NCBI GenBank assembly: GCA_020350905.1
Contig: CP070843.1
Location: 2,598,517 to 2,604,500 of the forward strand
Direction: 5' to 3'
Length of the DNA stretch: 5,984 nt
Source of the DNA: Deltaproteobacteria bacterium
GTDB lineage: Bacteria; Desulfobacterota; Syntrophobacteria; BM002
Shown one piece after another: positions 1 through 5,590 of the stretch. How positions within the stretch are numbered: the first letter of the stretch is position 1; every line of letters starts with the position of its first letter. Both the position numbers and the translations under genes were made by a program. The notes under the pieces were generated by a model. It saw only the letters and a list, made by a program, of their open reading frames with translations, was not told where the DNA came from and ran no database searches.

Positions 1-1272
1 CGAGCAACAGGCGACCATGGCATGTTCGCGTACACCCCAAGCAATGTTTCGTTTCACATAGTTTTCTTTCGAGAAGTAGGTCGAATCACCAATGAGGGTC
101 TTGGTGGATGGCGCCAGGTCGGCACTCCCCCCCAAAAGCCAGGGGATTTTATCAGAAAAGCTATTGAGAACCTTTCCTGAGGCAACACGAGTTGCCATGG
201 GACCGTCTTCGTTGGTGAAATTGGGTATGTTGTCATCCCACCTCGATGGAAGAGTACCATTCAAGGCCATCTGAAATCTCTCGGCCAGGTCAGGGTAATC
301 CTTTTGGTATGCAGCAAAATTCTCGTTCCATTCCGCTTCTAGCCTCTCGCCCCGCTCAGCAACCTGACCCATGTGGACGCTCACTTTTTCGGGTATCAAA
401 AATGATTCATCCTCGGGCCAACCATAGATTTCCTTGGTCAGCTTTACCTCCTCTTCCCCCAAGGGCTCTCCATGGGCCTTTGCCGTGTCCTGTCTGTTGG
501 GAGAACCATAACCAATGTGGGTACGGACGATGACAAGCGATGGCCGCGTTTCTTCTTCTCTCGCTACGGTGAGAGCATCTGCCAAGGCGGCAAGATCATT
601 TGCCTTATCACCCAGGTCCTGTACGTGCCAGTGGTAGGCTTCGAAACGTTTGCCCACATCTTCGGAATACGTCAGATCAGTGCCTCCCTCTATGGTTATG
701 CGATTATCGTCGTAGATGCAAATGAGTTTGCCGAGACCCAGGTGCCCCGCCAGAGAGGCCGCCTCGTGGGAAGCACCCTCCATAAGGTCACCGTCACTGC
801 AAAACGCATAAACATCGTGGTCCACAATAGTATGTCCGTCACGATTGAAAACCGCGGCAAGATGCGCTTCTGCCATGGCCATACCCACAGCATTCATAAT
901 GCCCTGGCCTAGAGGTCCAGTAGTGGTTTCCACCCCTGGGGTGAGCCCGTGTTCTGGATGGCCCGGCGTTTTGCTCCCCCATTGTCGAAAATTTATGATT
1001 TCCTCCAGGGAAAGATCGTAGCCAGTCAAATGGAGCATGGCATAGAGCAGCATTGAGGCATGACCGCATGAGAGCACAAAGCGGTCTCGGTTGAACCATT
1101 TCGGATTCCGTGGGTTGTGTCGGAGAAACTGGGTCCACACCACATAGGCCAAGGGGGCCAGCGCCATGGGAGTCCCTGGGTGGCCGGAGTTTGCTTTCTG
1201 CACTGCGTCCATAGAGAGTGTGCGAATAGTGTTGATACAGAGAAGATCCAAATCCTTTTGTTTAGCTGTCAT
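1..1272 (-). CDS. tkt: Transketolase, N-terminal 424 residues (cut by window edge)
   Basis: Thiamine-diphosphate enzyme that moves two-carbon ketol units between sugar phosphates in the pentose phosphate pathway or the Calvin cycle; cytoplasmic. The minus-strand frame is open from the ATG at 1272 to the left edge, so about 240 of the usual 660 or so residues are missing. Seen directly: SGHPGTPMALAP at residues 29-40 (H31), the FVLSCGHASML segment (H71), KTPGHPEHG (H105), the ThDP/metal motif SDGDLMEG at 159-166 continuing to DDN at 188-190, KAHGEPLG with H267, GGSADLAPS at 382-389, and GVREHAM with E416, which matches the catalytic glutamate of the pyrimidine domain. H31, H71, H105 and H267 correspond to the substrate- and cofactor-binding histidines of E. 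coli TktA. The first motif residue is S instead of the G of GDG, which is common in the Bacillus/Thermus type. A run of six G ends 6 bases before the ATG and can act as Shine-Dalgarno. No operon partner is adjacent: the next gene upstream ends 673 bases away. Confidence 0.97.
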   Translation of the reverse strand, partial: MTAKQKDLDLLCINTIRTLSMDAVQKANSGHPGTPMALAPLAYVVWTQFLRHNPRNPKWFNRDRFVLSCGHASMLLYAMLHLTGYDLSLEEIINFRQWGSKTPGHPEHGLTPGVETTTGPLGQGIMNAVGMAMAEAHLAAVFNRDGHTIVDHDVYAFCSDGDLMEGASHEAASLAGHLGLGKLICIYDDNRITIEGGTDLTYSEDVGKRFEAYHWHVQDLGDKANDLAALADALTVAREEETRPSLVIVRTHIGYGSPNRQDTAKAHGEPLGEEEVKLTKEIYGWPEDESFLIPEKVSVHMGQVAERGERLEAEWNENFAAYQKDYPDLAERFQMALNGTLPSRWDDNIPNFTNEDGPMATRVASGKVLNSFSDKIPWLLGGSADLAPSTKTLIGDSTYFSKENYVKRNIAWGVREHAMVACCS

Positions 1273-1391
1273 TCCCAACCCCCCATTCTGTTTGATTATC
1301 CATACTACCGTTCTCTGGAACTTCTATTTCTTGAAGATCCGAACCTGAGTAAATATTTTGATAACCATGAACCAAATTGCTTACTCTCTTC

Positions 1392-1412
1392 ATTCCCTCT
1401 TTTGAAGGGAAT
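1392..1412. repeat. Small hairpin ATTCCCT / AGGGAAT
   Basis: A perfect 7-base inverted repeat (1392-1398 with 1406-1412) around a 7-base loop. It sits immediately before the 20-base match to the end of the large palindrome near 5257-5442. There is no T-tract of terminator quality after it on either strand. Confidence 0.5.
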
Positions 1413-1413
1413 T

Positions 1414-1433
1414 TTCATGGAATATCCGGGCTA
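1414..1433 (+). repeat. Single-arm copy of the 5257-5442 repeat terminus
   Basis: TTCATGGAATATCCGGGCTA here differs by one base from the right terminus of the large palindrome at 5423-5442 (TTCATGAAATATCCGGGCTA). No opposing arm (TAGCCCGG...) is found within reach, so this is either a degenerate or solo end of the same repeat family. Nineteen matches of 20 in the same window are unlikely by chance. Confidence 0.6.
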
Positions 1434-1442
1434 CCTAGTATC

Positions 1443-1467
1443 CATCCGGAAACCGATTTTTCGGATG
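1443..1467. repeat. Hairpin CATCCGGAAA / TTTTCGGATG
   Basis: A 10-base stem with one G-T wobble (1443-1452 with 1458-1467) and a 5-base loop CCGAT. It lies between the solo repeat end and the next inverted repeat. It lacks a following T-run and is more likely part of a composite repeat than a terminator. Confidence 0.5.
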
Positions 1468-1582
1468 TCATTCTGATTAGTTCCGCAAATGCGGGACGGC
1501 GAAAAATCTCATGGTTAAATGGGGCAGCAGAGATTCTTCGTGGAGTTTATCCTGAGTCGACCGAAGGGCTCAGAATAGCACT
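1468..1582. repeat. Imperfect inverted repeat, GTCATTCTGA...GAGATTCTTCG type
   Basis: The outer arms ATTCTGA (1470-1476) and TCAGAAT (1570-1576) match perfectly. The inner arms CGAAAAATCTC (1500-1510) and GAGATTCTTCG (1530-1540) match at 10 of 11 bases around a 19-base loop. The right arm also contains CTGAG...CTCAG (1551-1572). This layout resembles the widespread intergenic palindromes of the form GTCATTCTGAGCGAAGCGAAGAATCTC known from many environmental bacteria. Here the left arm has diverged, so it is probably an old copy. Family assignment is from memory of the motif, not from a search. Confidence 0.55.
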
Positions 1583-1944
1583 GGGTAGTTTCCGGATATA
1601 CGCTGGATTGCCAGTAGATCACAATTAGGAAATCCCTACTTCGTGGGGTAGGGCAGTGGTTACGGTTTAGAAAAGTATTACCGGACTCGAATGGGCTGAC
1701 AACCCCCTGGATCGGTAGGATGTCCCGAAGTTTTGCTGAGGTTGATCACCATCTTTGGTCCGATGTTATAGTGCAAGAGAAAAACTTAAGTCAAGTGCGC
1801 ACAGGCTGCTGAGCAAAACCTATCTGGATCAGTTTCGCCACGATTTAAGAAAACCACAAAGGACACGAAGAGTTTATTATTATCGAAAAAGGAAGGGTAC
1901 CATCTCTGGATAGGAAAAACAGGCCTTCAGCTCACGCCCTTTCT

Positions 1945-2208
1945 TTACGTATTCTTGTGCTCCCGAAAAGAGTTCTTGATCCGTTCACACGCTTCGGGTG
2001 AGAGCGAATGCTCAGGCATGAAATCAATCTCTTCAACTTGCTCCGAGCACTTGTGCATCGCATCTCTGACAAAAAGCATCTGTTGCCAACAGCGTGAACA
2101 GAGCTTACACATGAGAAGATGAAATCTGAGTGCAATACGCTTATATAAAGATAACTTACTGTCCAGAGAAACAGACATAAGCTCGGTCGCTTGCTTACAA
2201 GAGAACAT
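1945..2208 (-). CDS. Small soluble zinc-finger (ZAS) anti-sigma factor
   Basis: Predicted 87-residue cytoplasmic anti-sigma factor that would bind and hold inactive the sigma factor encoded just upstream. The zinc-binding anti-sigma motif is visible: C4, then 25 residues, then H30-LLM-C34-KL-C37 (HxxxCxxC), within a helical N-terminal half. There is no transmembrane segment or periplasmic sensor domain, so any signal must be sensed in the cytoplasm. Cysteines are abundant for its size (C4, C34, C37, C40, C54, C74), which leaves redox sensing of the RsrA kind possible but unproven. The C-terminal half has no recognised domain. The ATG at 2208 is preceded by AGAAGG with 4-base spacing, and the gene begins 12 bases after the sigma stop, so the two are surely co-transcribed and probably produced in a fixed ratio. 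The family call rests on the motif plus the context. Confidence 0.85.
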   Translation of the reverse strand: MFSCKQATELMSVSLDSKLSLYKRIALRFHLLMCKLCSRCWQQMLFVRDAMHKCSEQVEEIDFMPEHSLSPEACERIKNSFREHKNT

Positions 2209-2212
2209 TATC

Positions 2213-2218
2213 CCTTCT
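2213..2218 (-). promoter_or_regulatory. Ribosome binding site of the anti-sigma gene
   Basis: AGAAGG on the minus strand, 4 bases before the ATG at 2208 and just after the sigma TAG stop. It fixes the anti-sigma start and allows translational coupling to the sigma gene. Confidence 0.7.
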
Positions 2219-2220
2219 TC

Positions 2221-2793
2221 CTAATCTTTATTGTCAAACCAGTTTATTTCGAGGCATTCTCTCAAACGCATGCGGGCTCGGTGAAGCATAACTCCCCCAT
2301 TAGTCGGGGAGACCTGCAGAATCTTACGAACCGCCTCCGCACTGAGCTCATCGAGCTCACGCAAGGTGAATACCTGGTTCAACCGGGGTGGCAGCTCAGA
2401 CAAGCAATGCTGTAAGATCTCCCAAAATTCTTGTTGTTGAAAAAGCAGGCCGGGATCGGTAGTCCACTTTGCCGGCTGGGACTTCCATACCCCTTGTTCA
2501 TTAAAGGTCTTGTGAGCCAGATTTGCCAGGGTCTCAATGTCCTCCTCAGGTCTCTCTCTGCTGATCTTTCTGATGTGATCGATGATTTTGTGCTTGAGTA
2601 TCCCAAAAAGCCAGGTTCGCACCGAAGAACGACCAGCGAAACTATCTTTCCCCCGAAGAGCCGCCAAAAAGGTCTCCTGGACTAGGTCCTCGGCTACCTG
2701 ACCATCTTGGATGCGGAACAATGCATAGCGAAAAAGAGAATCACTATGCTCGTCTACCCAGGTCTCCGGATCTTTAATCTGATTCTGCCCCAT
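2221..2793 (-). CDS. ECF-type RNA polymerase sigma factor (Sig70_famx1-like)
   Basis: Group 4 (ECF) sigma factor that would direct RNA polymerase to its own small regulon and be controlled by the ZAS protein downstream. Region 2 covers about residues 20-75 of the 190-residue product: LFRYALFRIQD, then AEDLVQETFLAAL and RTWLFGILKHKIIDHIR. A linker with FNEQGVWKSQPAKW follows, then region 4 with LSELPPRLNQVFTLRELDELS, the recognition helix area SPTNGGVMLHRARMRLREC and a C-terminal NWF. The linker and the LHRARMRLREC ending recall the TIGR02943 subfamily. The frame stays open to an ATG at 2859 (212 residues), but I prefer 2793: the family begins near DPETW, and the putative promoter's -10 box lies only about 15 bases before 2859, leaving almost no leader. 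Neither start has a strong Shine-Dalgarno; GAGTG lies about 8 bases before 2793. The GG after SPTN, where the family often has a bulky residue, is slightly unusual. Confidence 0.92.
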   Translation of the reverse strand: MGQNQIKDPETWVDEHSDSLFRYALFRIQDGQVAEDLVQETFLAALRGKDSFAGRSSVRTWLFGILKHKIIDHIRKISRERPEEDIETLANLAHKTFNEQGVWKSQPAKWTTDPGLLFQQQEFWEILQHCLSELPPRLNQVFTLRELDELSAEAVRKILQVSPTNGGVMLHRARMRLRECLEINWFDNKD

Positions 2794-2873
2794 TTGGCAC
2801 TCGTATAGTAGCTTGGTCTGGCTGGAAATGGATTCGCGCTGGGAAAGGCACAACCACATTGCTTCGTTAGCAC

Positions 2874-2903
2874 ATGATATCCTTCATACCGTACAAAGGT
2901 CAA
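2874..2903 (-). promoter_or_regulatory. Candidate sigma-70-like promoter for the sigma/anti-sigma operon
   Basis: On the minus strand, TTGACC (2898-2903) is followed after 18 bases by TATCAT (2874-2879). That is 5 of 6 matches in each box with acceptable spacing. Transcription would start near 2867, giving a leader of about 74 bases to the ATG at 2793. No clear ECF-type GGAAC-type -35 with a matching -10 is seen, so autoregulation by its own product is not shown by sequence. Confidence 0.5.
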
Positions 2904-2963
2904 ATGTGTAATCATTCCAAGATTGTAGAATATCAAATTCCAAGCACTAAATCTCTGGGTTTT

Positions 2964-3032
2964 GGGTGTCAGGTGTCAGGTTTTAGGTGTCAGGGAAAAA
3001 ACATAGAAGCTGAAACCTGAACACTGAAACCT
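2964..3032. repeat. GTGTCAGG-type palindromic intergenic repeat, copy 1
   Basis: Starts with tandem GGTGTCAGGTGTCAGG and folds into a long stem: 2978-2994 (AGGTTTTAGGTGTCAGG) pairs with 3016-3032 (CCTGAACACTGAAACCT) with one wobble and two single-base bulges. The loop is A-rich. A second, shorter copy lies at 4635-4675. It sits between two same-strand genes, downstream of the methyltransferase and upstream of the sigma operon promoter, so it may help end methyltransferase transcription. Such repeats are familiar from environmental deltaproteobacterial genomes; that statement is from memory. Confidence 0.75.
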
Positions 3033-3076
3033 CCAGCCGTTCGCAATCTTTACCGGCAAAGCCATTGAACTGTGCC

Positions 3077-3089
3077 CCCGCCAGGCGGG
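3077..3089. repeat. GC-rich perfect palindrome CCCGCC-A-GGCGGG
   Basis: Six-base arms (3077-3082 and 3084-3089) around a single base, followed at 3099-3114 by a second small hairpin CTGG...CCAG. Both lie downstream of the methyltransferase stop. Neither is followed by a T-tract on the minus strand, so terminator function is only possible. Confidence 0.4.
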
Positions 3090-3137
3090 ATCTGGGACTG
3101 GCCTGAGGACCAGGTTTTCGATGTTGAATAAACACCC

Positions 3138-3866
3138 CTACTTCTTGGCCACAATAACAGAAAATCCTTCTTGCATCTCACTGGAGATGACACTAAAACC
3201 ATGGTGCTGAAGAAAATCGTGAACTTGATGCATGCCAACACGAAGCTTTCTGTAGGTGCTTTTTCTAAGTTCCCAGCCAGAATCTCCCTTAACAAAGACA
3301 ATATCGTGGACATTCACCTGGGTTTCTTCATATTCCAGAAATGTTGCCATTATCTTATCATTGTCGCTTCTTACCGGAATAATGCGATCTATACCCTTAA
3401 GTTCGGCAGTGAGGTCCCTGAAGGAGAGAGCCAATCTCCCCCCTGGTTCTAGGAGTGAATAGATATTGGCGAACAAAGCCGATACCTCTCGTGTCTTCTG
3501 AAGGTGGGTAAGGGTATCTCCCATGCATACTGCCGCTTCAAAAGGACCCTTATCAGCATAAATGCTATAATCTAGAATATTTCCCTGAACAGCTTCTATA
3601 TCTCGTCCAGCGCTTCGATTTCGCAATTCATTTAGTAAAGTCTCGCTCATGTCAACGGATAAGACCCTGAATCCCAGCTTCGCCAAGGCAATTGATTGAA
3701 AGCCTGAGCCACAACCAAGATCAAGAGCCTTCCCTCCGGATCGAGGCTCAATGCCGGTCAGTTTAAAGAAATCTTTGTTCTCCTGGACTTTGGCATTAAA
3801 GTCCCCGAACATCCAGGAGTAATGTTCTGCGAGAAAATTGTCGTAATGTTTCTTAACTGATGCCAC
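3138..3866 (-). CDS. Class I SAM-dependent methyltransferase
   Basis: A 242-residue cytoplasmic methyltransferase with a Rossmann-type SAM-binding fold. Motif I is ALDLGCGSG at residues 47-55. The acidic residue ending strand 2 is D72 in VLSVDMS, and a GNILDY segment with D99 probably contacts the adenine. AAVCMGDTLTHL at 111-122 covers the strand 4 region, and LLEPGGRLALSFRDL is the usual post-motif. The N-terminus (HYDNFLAEHYSWMFGDF) resembles small-molecule methyltransferases. The substrate cannot be told: nothing in the C-terminal half matches a specific subfamily I know. The start is GTG at 3866, supported by GTGGAG 5 bases upstream. The gene is divergent from the CofC-like gene, with 97 bases between starts, and no same-strand partner overlaps it. 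Length is normal for the fold. Confidence 0.93.
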   Translation of the reverse strand: MASVKKHYDNFLAEHYSWMFGDFNAKVQENKDFFKLTGIEPRSGGKALDLGCGSGFQSIALAKLGFRVLSVDMSETLLNELRNRSAGRDIEAVQGNILDYSIYADKGPFEAAVCMGDTLTHLQKTREVSALFANIYSLLEPGGRLALSFRDLTAELKGIDRIIPVRSDNDKIMATFLEYEETQVNVHDIVFVKGDSGWELRKSTYRKLRVGMHQVHDFLQHHGFSVISSEMQEGFSVIVAKK

Positions 3867-3871
3867 CTTGT

Positions 3872-3877
3872 CTCCAC
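3872..3877 (-). promoter_or_regulatory. Ribosome binding site fixing a GTG start
   Basis: GTGGAG on the minus strand, 5 bases before GTG at 3866. It supports this non-ATG start for the methyltransferase. Confidence 0.65.
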
Positions 3878-3896
3878 CCTTGGAGTTTAGTAAGGT

Positions 3897-3927
3897 AGTA
3901 TGATCACATCTCGTCGGCCCCTGTCAA
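3897..3927 (-). promoter_or_regulatory. Candidate promoter of the methyltransferase gene
   Basis: A perfect TTGACA -35 box on the minus strand (3922-3927) and CATACT (3897-3902) as the best -10, matching 4 of 6 after a long 19-base spacer. It lies in the 97-base gap between divergent genes. I see no equally good promoter for the plus-strand gene in the same gap. Confidence 0.4.
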
Positions 3928-3963
3928 GGGCATCAAGTCGCAGAAGATACAGATGAGGCTCAC

Positions 3964-4626
3964 ATGGACGCTGCCTTGATTGTTGTCGCCAAAAAGCCCG
4001 AACCCGGCTTCACAAAAACCCGCCTTTGTCCACCCTTTACACCCCAAGATGCAGCTAAATTCTATCGCTGTTTGATGCTGGACACACTGGCGCTTGCAAA
4101 CCGACTAAAAAATGTCGACCGCACCCTGGCCTACACGCCGCCGGGTGCCCATTTCTATTTTCAAAGCCTGATACCTGATGGCTTCAGATTAATGCCTCAA
4201 TTTGGCGCCGATCTGGGTGAGCGGCTGGCCAATGCATTGGCCCATCATTTTGAATTAGGCTATCGACGGGTTGTTATCATGAACAGCGACGGCCCAACCC
4301 TACCGCTTGCTTATCTGTCAGAAGCCTTTTCGGGCTTGGACCATGCTGACATCACCCTGGGAATTGGTCACGATGGCGGCTATTATTTGATCGGAATGAA
4401 GCGACTCCAACCCGTCTTGTTCGAAGGTATCGCTTGGAGCACCGAGAGGGTTATTCCCCAAACGATTGCGGCCTGCCGTAGCCTAAGTTTGCAAGTGCAC
4501 GAAGTCCCCGAGTGGTATGATGTCGACGTCGTAACCGACCTAGACCGGCTTCGTCATGACTTGACGCAAGATCCAGCTTCTGCACCTCACACCCTTGCCT
4601 TCTTGCAGAAAATGAATAAGATCTGA
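3964..4626 (+). CDS. DUF2064 / CofC-like GT-A fold transferase
   Basis: A 220-residue protein of the TIGR04282 type (named transferase 1, rSAM/selenodomain-associated), which shares the GT-A nucleotidyltransferase fold with CofC. The activity of the family is not firmly established; a nucleotide-sugar or nucleotidyl transfer reaction is inferred. Seen: N-terminal strand ALIVVAKKPEPG with K10-K11-P12, then the K18-T19-R20-L21 motif that lines the nucleotide pocket, GADLGERLANAL at 81-92, the metal-site motif NSDGPTLP at 107-114 (D109), and HDGGYYLIGMK at 136-146. Further on are WST at 158-160 and WYDVDVVTDL with D186 and D188 at the C-terminal end. Length is typical and no signal peptide or membrane segment is present. 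ATG at 3964 is preceded by GATGAGG with 5-base spacing. The radical-SAM or selenodomain partners that give the family its name are not in this window. The gene is convergent with the Nudix gene. Confidence 0.9.
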   Translation: MDAALIVVAKKPEPGFTKTRLCPPFTPQDAAKFYRCLMLDTLALANRLKNVDRTLAYTPPGAHFYFQSLIPDGFRLMPQFGADLGERLANALAHHFELGYRRVVIMNSDGPTLPLAYLSEAFSGLDHADITLGIGHDGGYYLIGMKRLQPVLFEGIAWSTERVIPQTIAACRSLSLQVHEVPEWYDVDVVTDLDRLRHDLTQDPASAPHTLAFLQKMNKI

Positions 4627-4634
4627 CCGTACCG

Positions 4635-4675
4635 CTGTCAGGTGTCAGAAATGGTAGAACTGAACACTGAAACCT
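4635..4675. repeat. GTGTCAGG-type palindromic repeat, copy 2 (between convergent genes)
   Basis: CTGTCAGGTGTCAG (4635-4648) and ACTGAACACTGAAACCT (4659-4675) share both ends with copy 1 at 2964-3032 but with a shorter middle. The core stem is GTGTCAG pairing with CTGAACAC with one bulged base. It begins 9 bases after the CofC-like stop and ends 22 bases before the Nudix stop, so a hairpin could terminate transcription from both sides. There is no clear T-tract, so this is a possible, not a typical, intrinsic terminator. Confidence 0.65.
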
Positions 4676-4696
4676 TAGTCTTTGTGATTTGGAATC

Positions 4697-5236
4697 TTAA
4701 CTACGCCGTCGAGCTGCCAGGAGGAGTGCCATAACACTCATGCTATCCATAATTTCGCCCTCCAGCGCCATACGTAACGCCTCGTCGAACGAAAAAATTC
4801 GCCTCTCCAGGAACTCAGTGTCGTCGGGCATTACTTCGGCAGGCGTCAATTTTTCGCCAATGTAGAGATGCGCCGTCTCATCACAGATACACTTGGAAGT
4901 GTAGTAGCTGCTAATGTGGGTCAATCGACGGGCATAGTACCCTGCCTCTTCTGCCAACTCGCGCTGAGCTGCTTGCTCCAACGTCTCTGCCTCTTTTACA
5001 CCACCGGTGGGCATTTCCCAGCGGTGGGCCTCACCCTGTACGTACCTATACTGGCGCACCAGCATCACGTGGTCTTGGTCTACAAAGGGTAGAACGCCCA
5101 CACAATCTCCAAAGATGACTACCCCGTAAGTGGTAGTTCGACCATTGGGTAATTCGGCTATGTCCTCGCGCAGTCTCATCCACGGGTTTTCATAGACCAT
5201 TTTGGTAGAGAGAGTTTTCCAAGGCTTGGGCTTCAT
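4697..5236 (-). CDS. Nudix hydrolase, ADP-ribose pyrophosphatase-like
   Basis: A 179-residue cytoplasmic hydrolase of nucleoside-diphosphate-linked compounds, most like ADP-sugar pyrophosphatases (ADP-ribose to AMP and ribose 5-phosphate). The exact substrate is inferred. The full Nudix box GX5EX7REUXEEXGU is present at residues 78-100: G78, E84, R92, E93, E96, E97, G99. Typical flanks are YENPWMRLRED near the N-terminus, the VRQYRY strand at 60-65 and WEMPTGG leading into the box. I chose ATG 5236 because GAGGGAG lies 6 bases upstream and homologs start just before this domain. The frame remains open to ATG 5281 (194 residues), but those extra 15 residues are encoded partly by the end of the inverted repeat at 5257-5278 and look spurious. 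No partner gene is adjacent. Any promoter must lie inside or beyond the 186-base palindrome. Confidence 0.93.
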   Translation of the reverse strand: MKPKPWKTLSTKMVYENPWMRLREDIAELPNGRTTTYGVVIFGDCVGVLPFVDQDHVMLVRQYRYVQGEAHRWEMPTGGVKEAETLEQAAQRELAEEAGYYARRLTHISSYYTSKCICDETAHLYIGEKLTPAEVMPDDTEFLERRIFSFDEALRMALEGEIMDSMSVMALLLAARRRS

Positions 5237-5242
5237 TGTGGT

Positions 5243-5249
5243 CTCCCTC
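5243..5249 (-). promoter_or_regulatory. Strong ribosome binding site that decides the Nudix start
   Basis: GAGGGAG on the minus strand, 6 bases before ATG 5236. No comparable site precedes the ATG at 5281, so the shorter protein is favoured. Confidence 0.8.
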
Positions 5250-5256
5250 GAAATTA

Positions 5257-5442
5257 CTAGCCCGGATATTTCATGAATCACTTGCTGCGACCAGGGATAT
5301 GGCCGTCCTTCCTGGCGTCCTCGGGCGTCGGCCCCTGCGACGTACCGTTCAGGTATGCCTCGGAACCAACACCCTGCGGTTGCCAGGTGGCACGGCCATC
5401 TTCGTGGTCTCGCGACAGCAATTCATGAAATATCCGGGCTAG
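5257..5442. repeat. 186-base imperfect palindrome with perfect 22-base terminal inverted repeats
   Basis: The left end 5257-5278 (beginning CTAGCCCGGATATTTCATGA) is the exact reverse complement of the right end 5421-5442. Similarity continues inward with small gaps: ATGGCCGT at 5299-5306 faces ACGGCCAT near 5392-5399, CCTGG at 5311-5315 faces CCAGG near 5383-5387, and the centre is TACC-GTTCA-GGTA at about 5343-5355. The interior is visibly GC-rich against AT-rich flanks. It encodes no transposase and I see no target-site duplication, so it is MITE- or REP-like at most. A near copy of one end lies at 1414-1433. It starts 20 bases upstream of the Nudix ATG and would form a very large hairpin if transcribed. 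Confidence 0.85.
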
Positions 5443-5590
5443 AGGTTAGATAATGGTGCAATCCAGCTGTGGGGCAGATACTTTCCCGGTAAAGGCCACA
5501 TCTAACAAACGACTTTCCCCCTGTCAATGAATTGCCGAATGTTATCAAATCCCTTTGATTCTATTGCCTTCAGAAATGCAATTTTATAAC

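Larger units (their letters stand above)
1273..1944. other. Gene-free spacer rich in repeat remnants
   Basis: No frame here has a convincing start, ribosome binding site or protein family. Short open frames on the plus strand read through hairpin repeats and look non-coding. The first half (about 1390-1582) is a stack of palindromic sequences, listed separately. The second half (about 1590-1944) is AT-rich with no recognisable element except a CCACAAAGGACACGAAG motif at about 1854-1871. The tkt promoter should lie in the part next to 1272, but I see no hexamer pair good enough to call. No strong rho-independent terminator is visible after the anti-sigma gene. Confidence 0.6.

Noticed and set aside
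472..912. Plus-strand open frame of 146 codons
   Set aside because: It lies wholly antisense to well-conserved transketolase sequence, whose minus-strand frame is unbroken. The predicted protein has no recognisable family.
839..1138. Minus-strand open frame of 99 codons in the tkt region
   Set aside because: It is a different frame of the same strand as tkt. The correct frame gives the conserved transketolase motifs through the same bases.
1273..1340. Possible -10 box GGATAAT upstream of tkt
   Set aside because: No acceptable -35 box at 16-18 bases, so I did not call a promoter.
1117..1628. Plus-strand open frames entering the 1273-1930 gap
   Set aside because: They start antisense to tkt and run through hairpin repeats; no ribosome binding site and no protein family.
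1730..1819. Inverted repeat GTTTTGCT (1730-1737) with AGCAAAAC (1812-1819)
   Set aside because: Only 8 bases with a loop of more than 70; expected by chance in a window this size.
2904..2940. Possible ECF-type autoregulatory promoter (GGAAT on the minus strand)
   Set aside because: It lacks the AAC part of the usual ECF -35 box and no matching -10 was found; the sigma-70-like pair is a better fit.
5236..5442. Plus-strand frame of 68 codons through the large palindrome
   Set aside because: It begins antisense to the Nudix start and is otherwise the palindrome itself. The openness is explained by the GC-rich repeat rather than by a gene, though repeat elements of this kind are often misannotated as hypothetical proteins.
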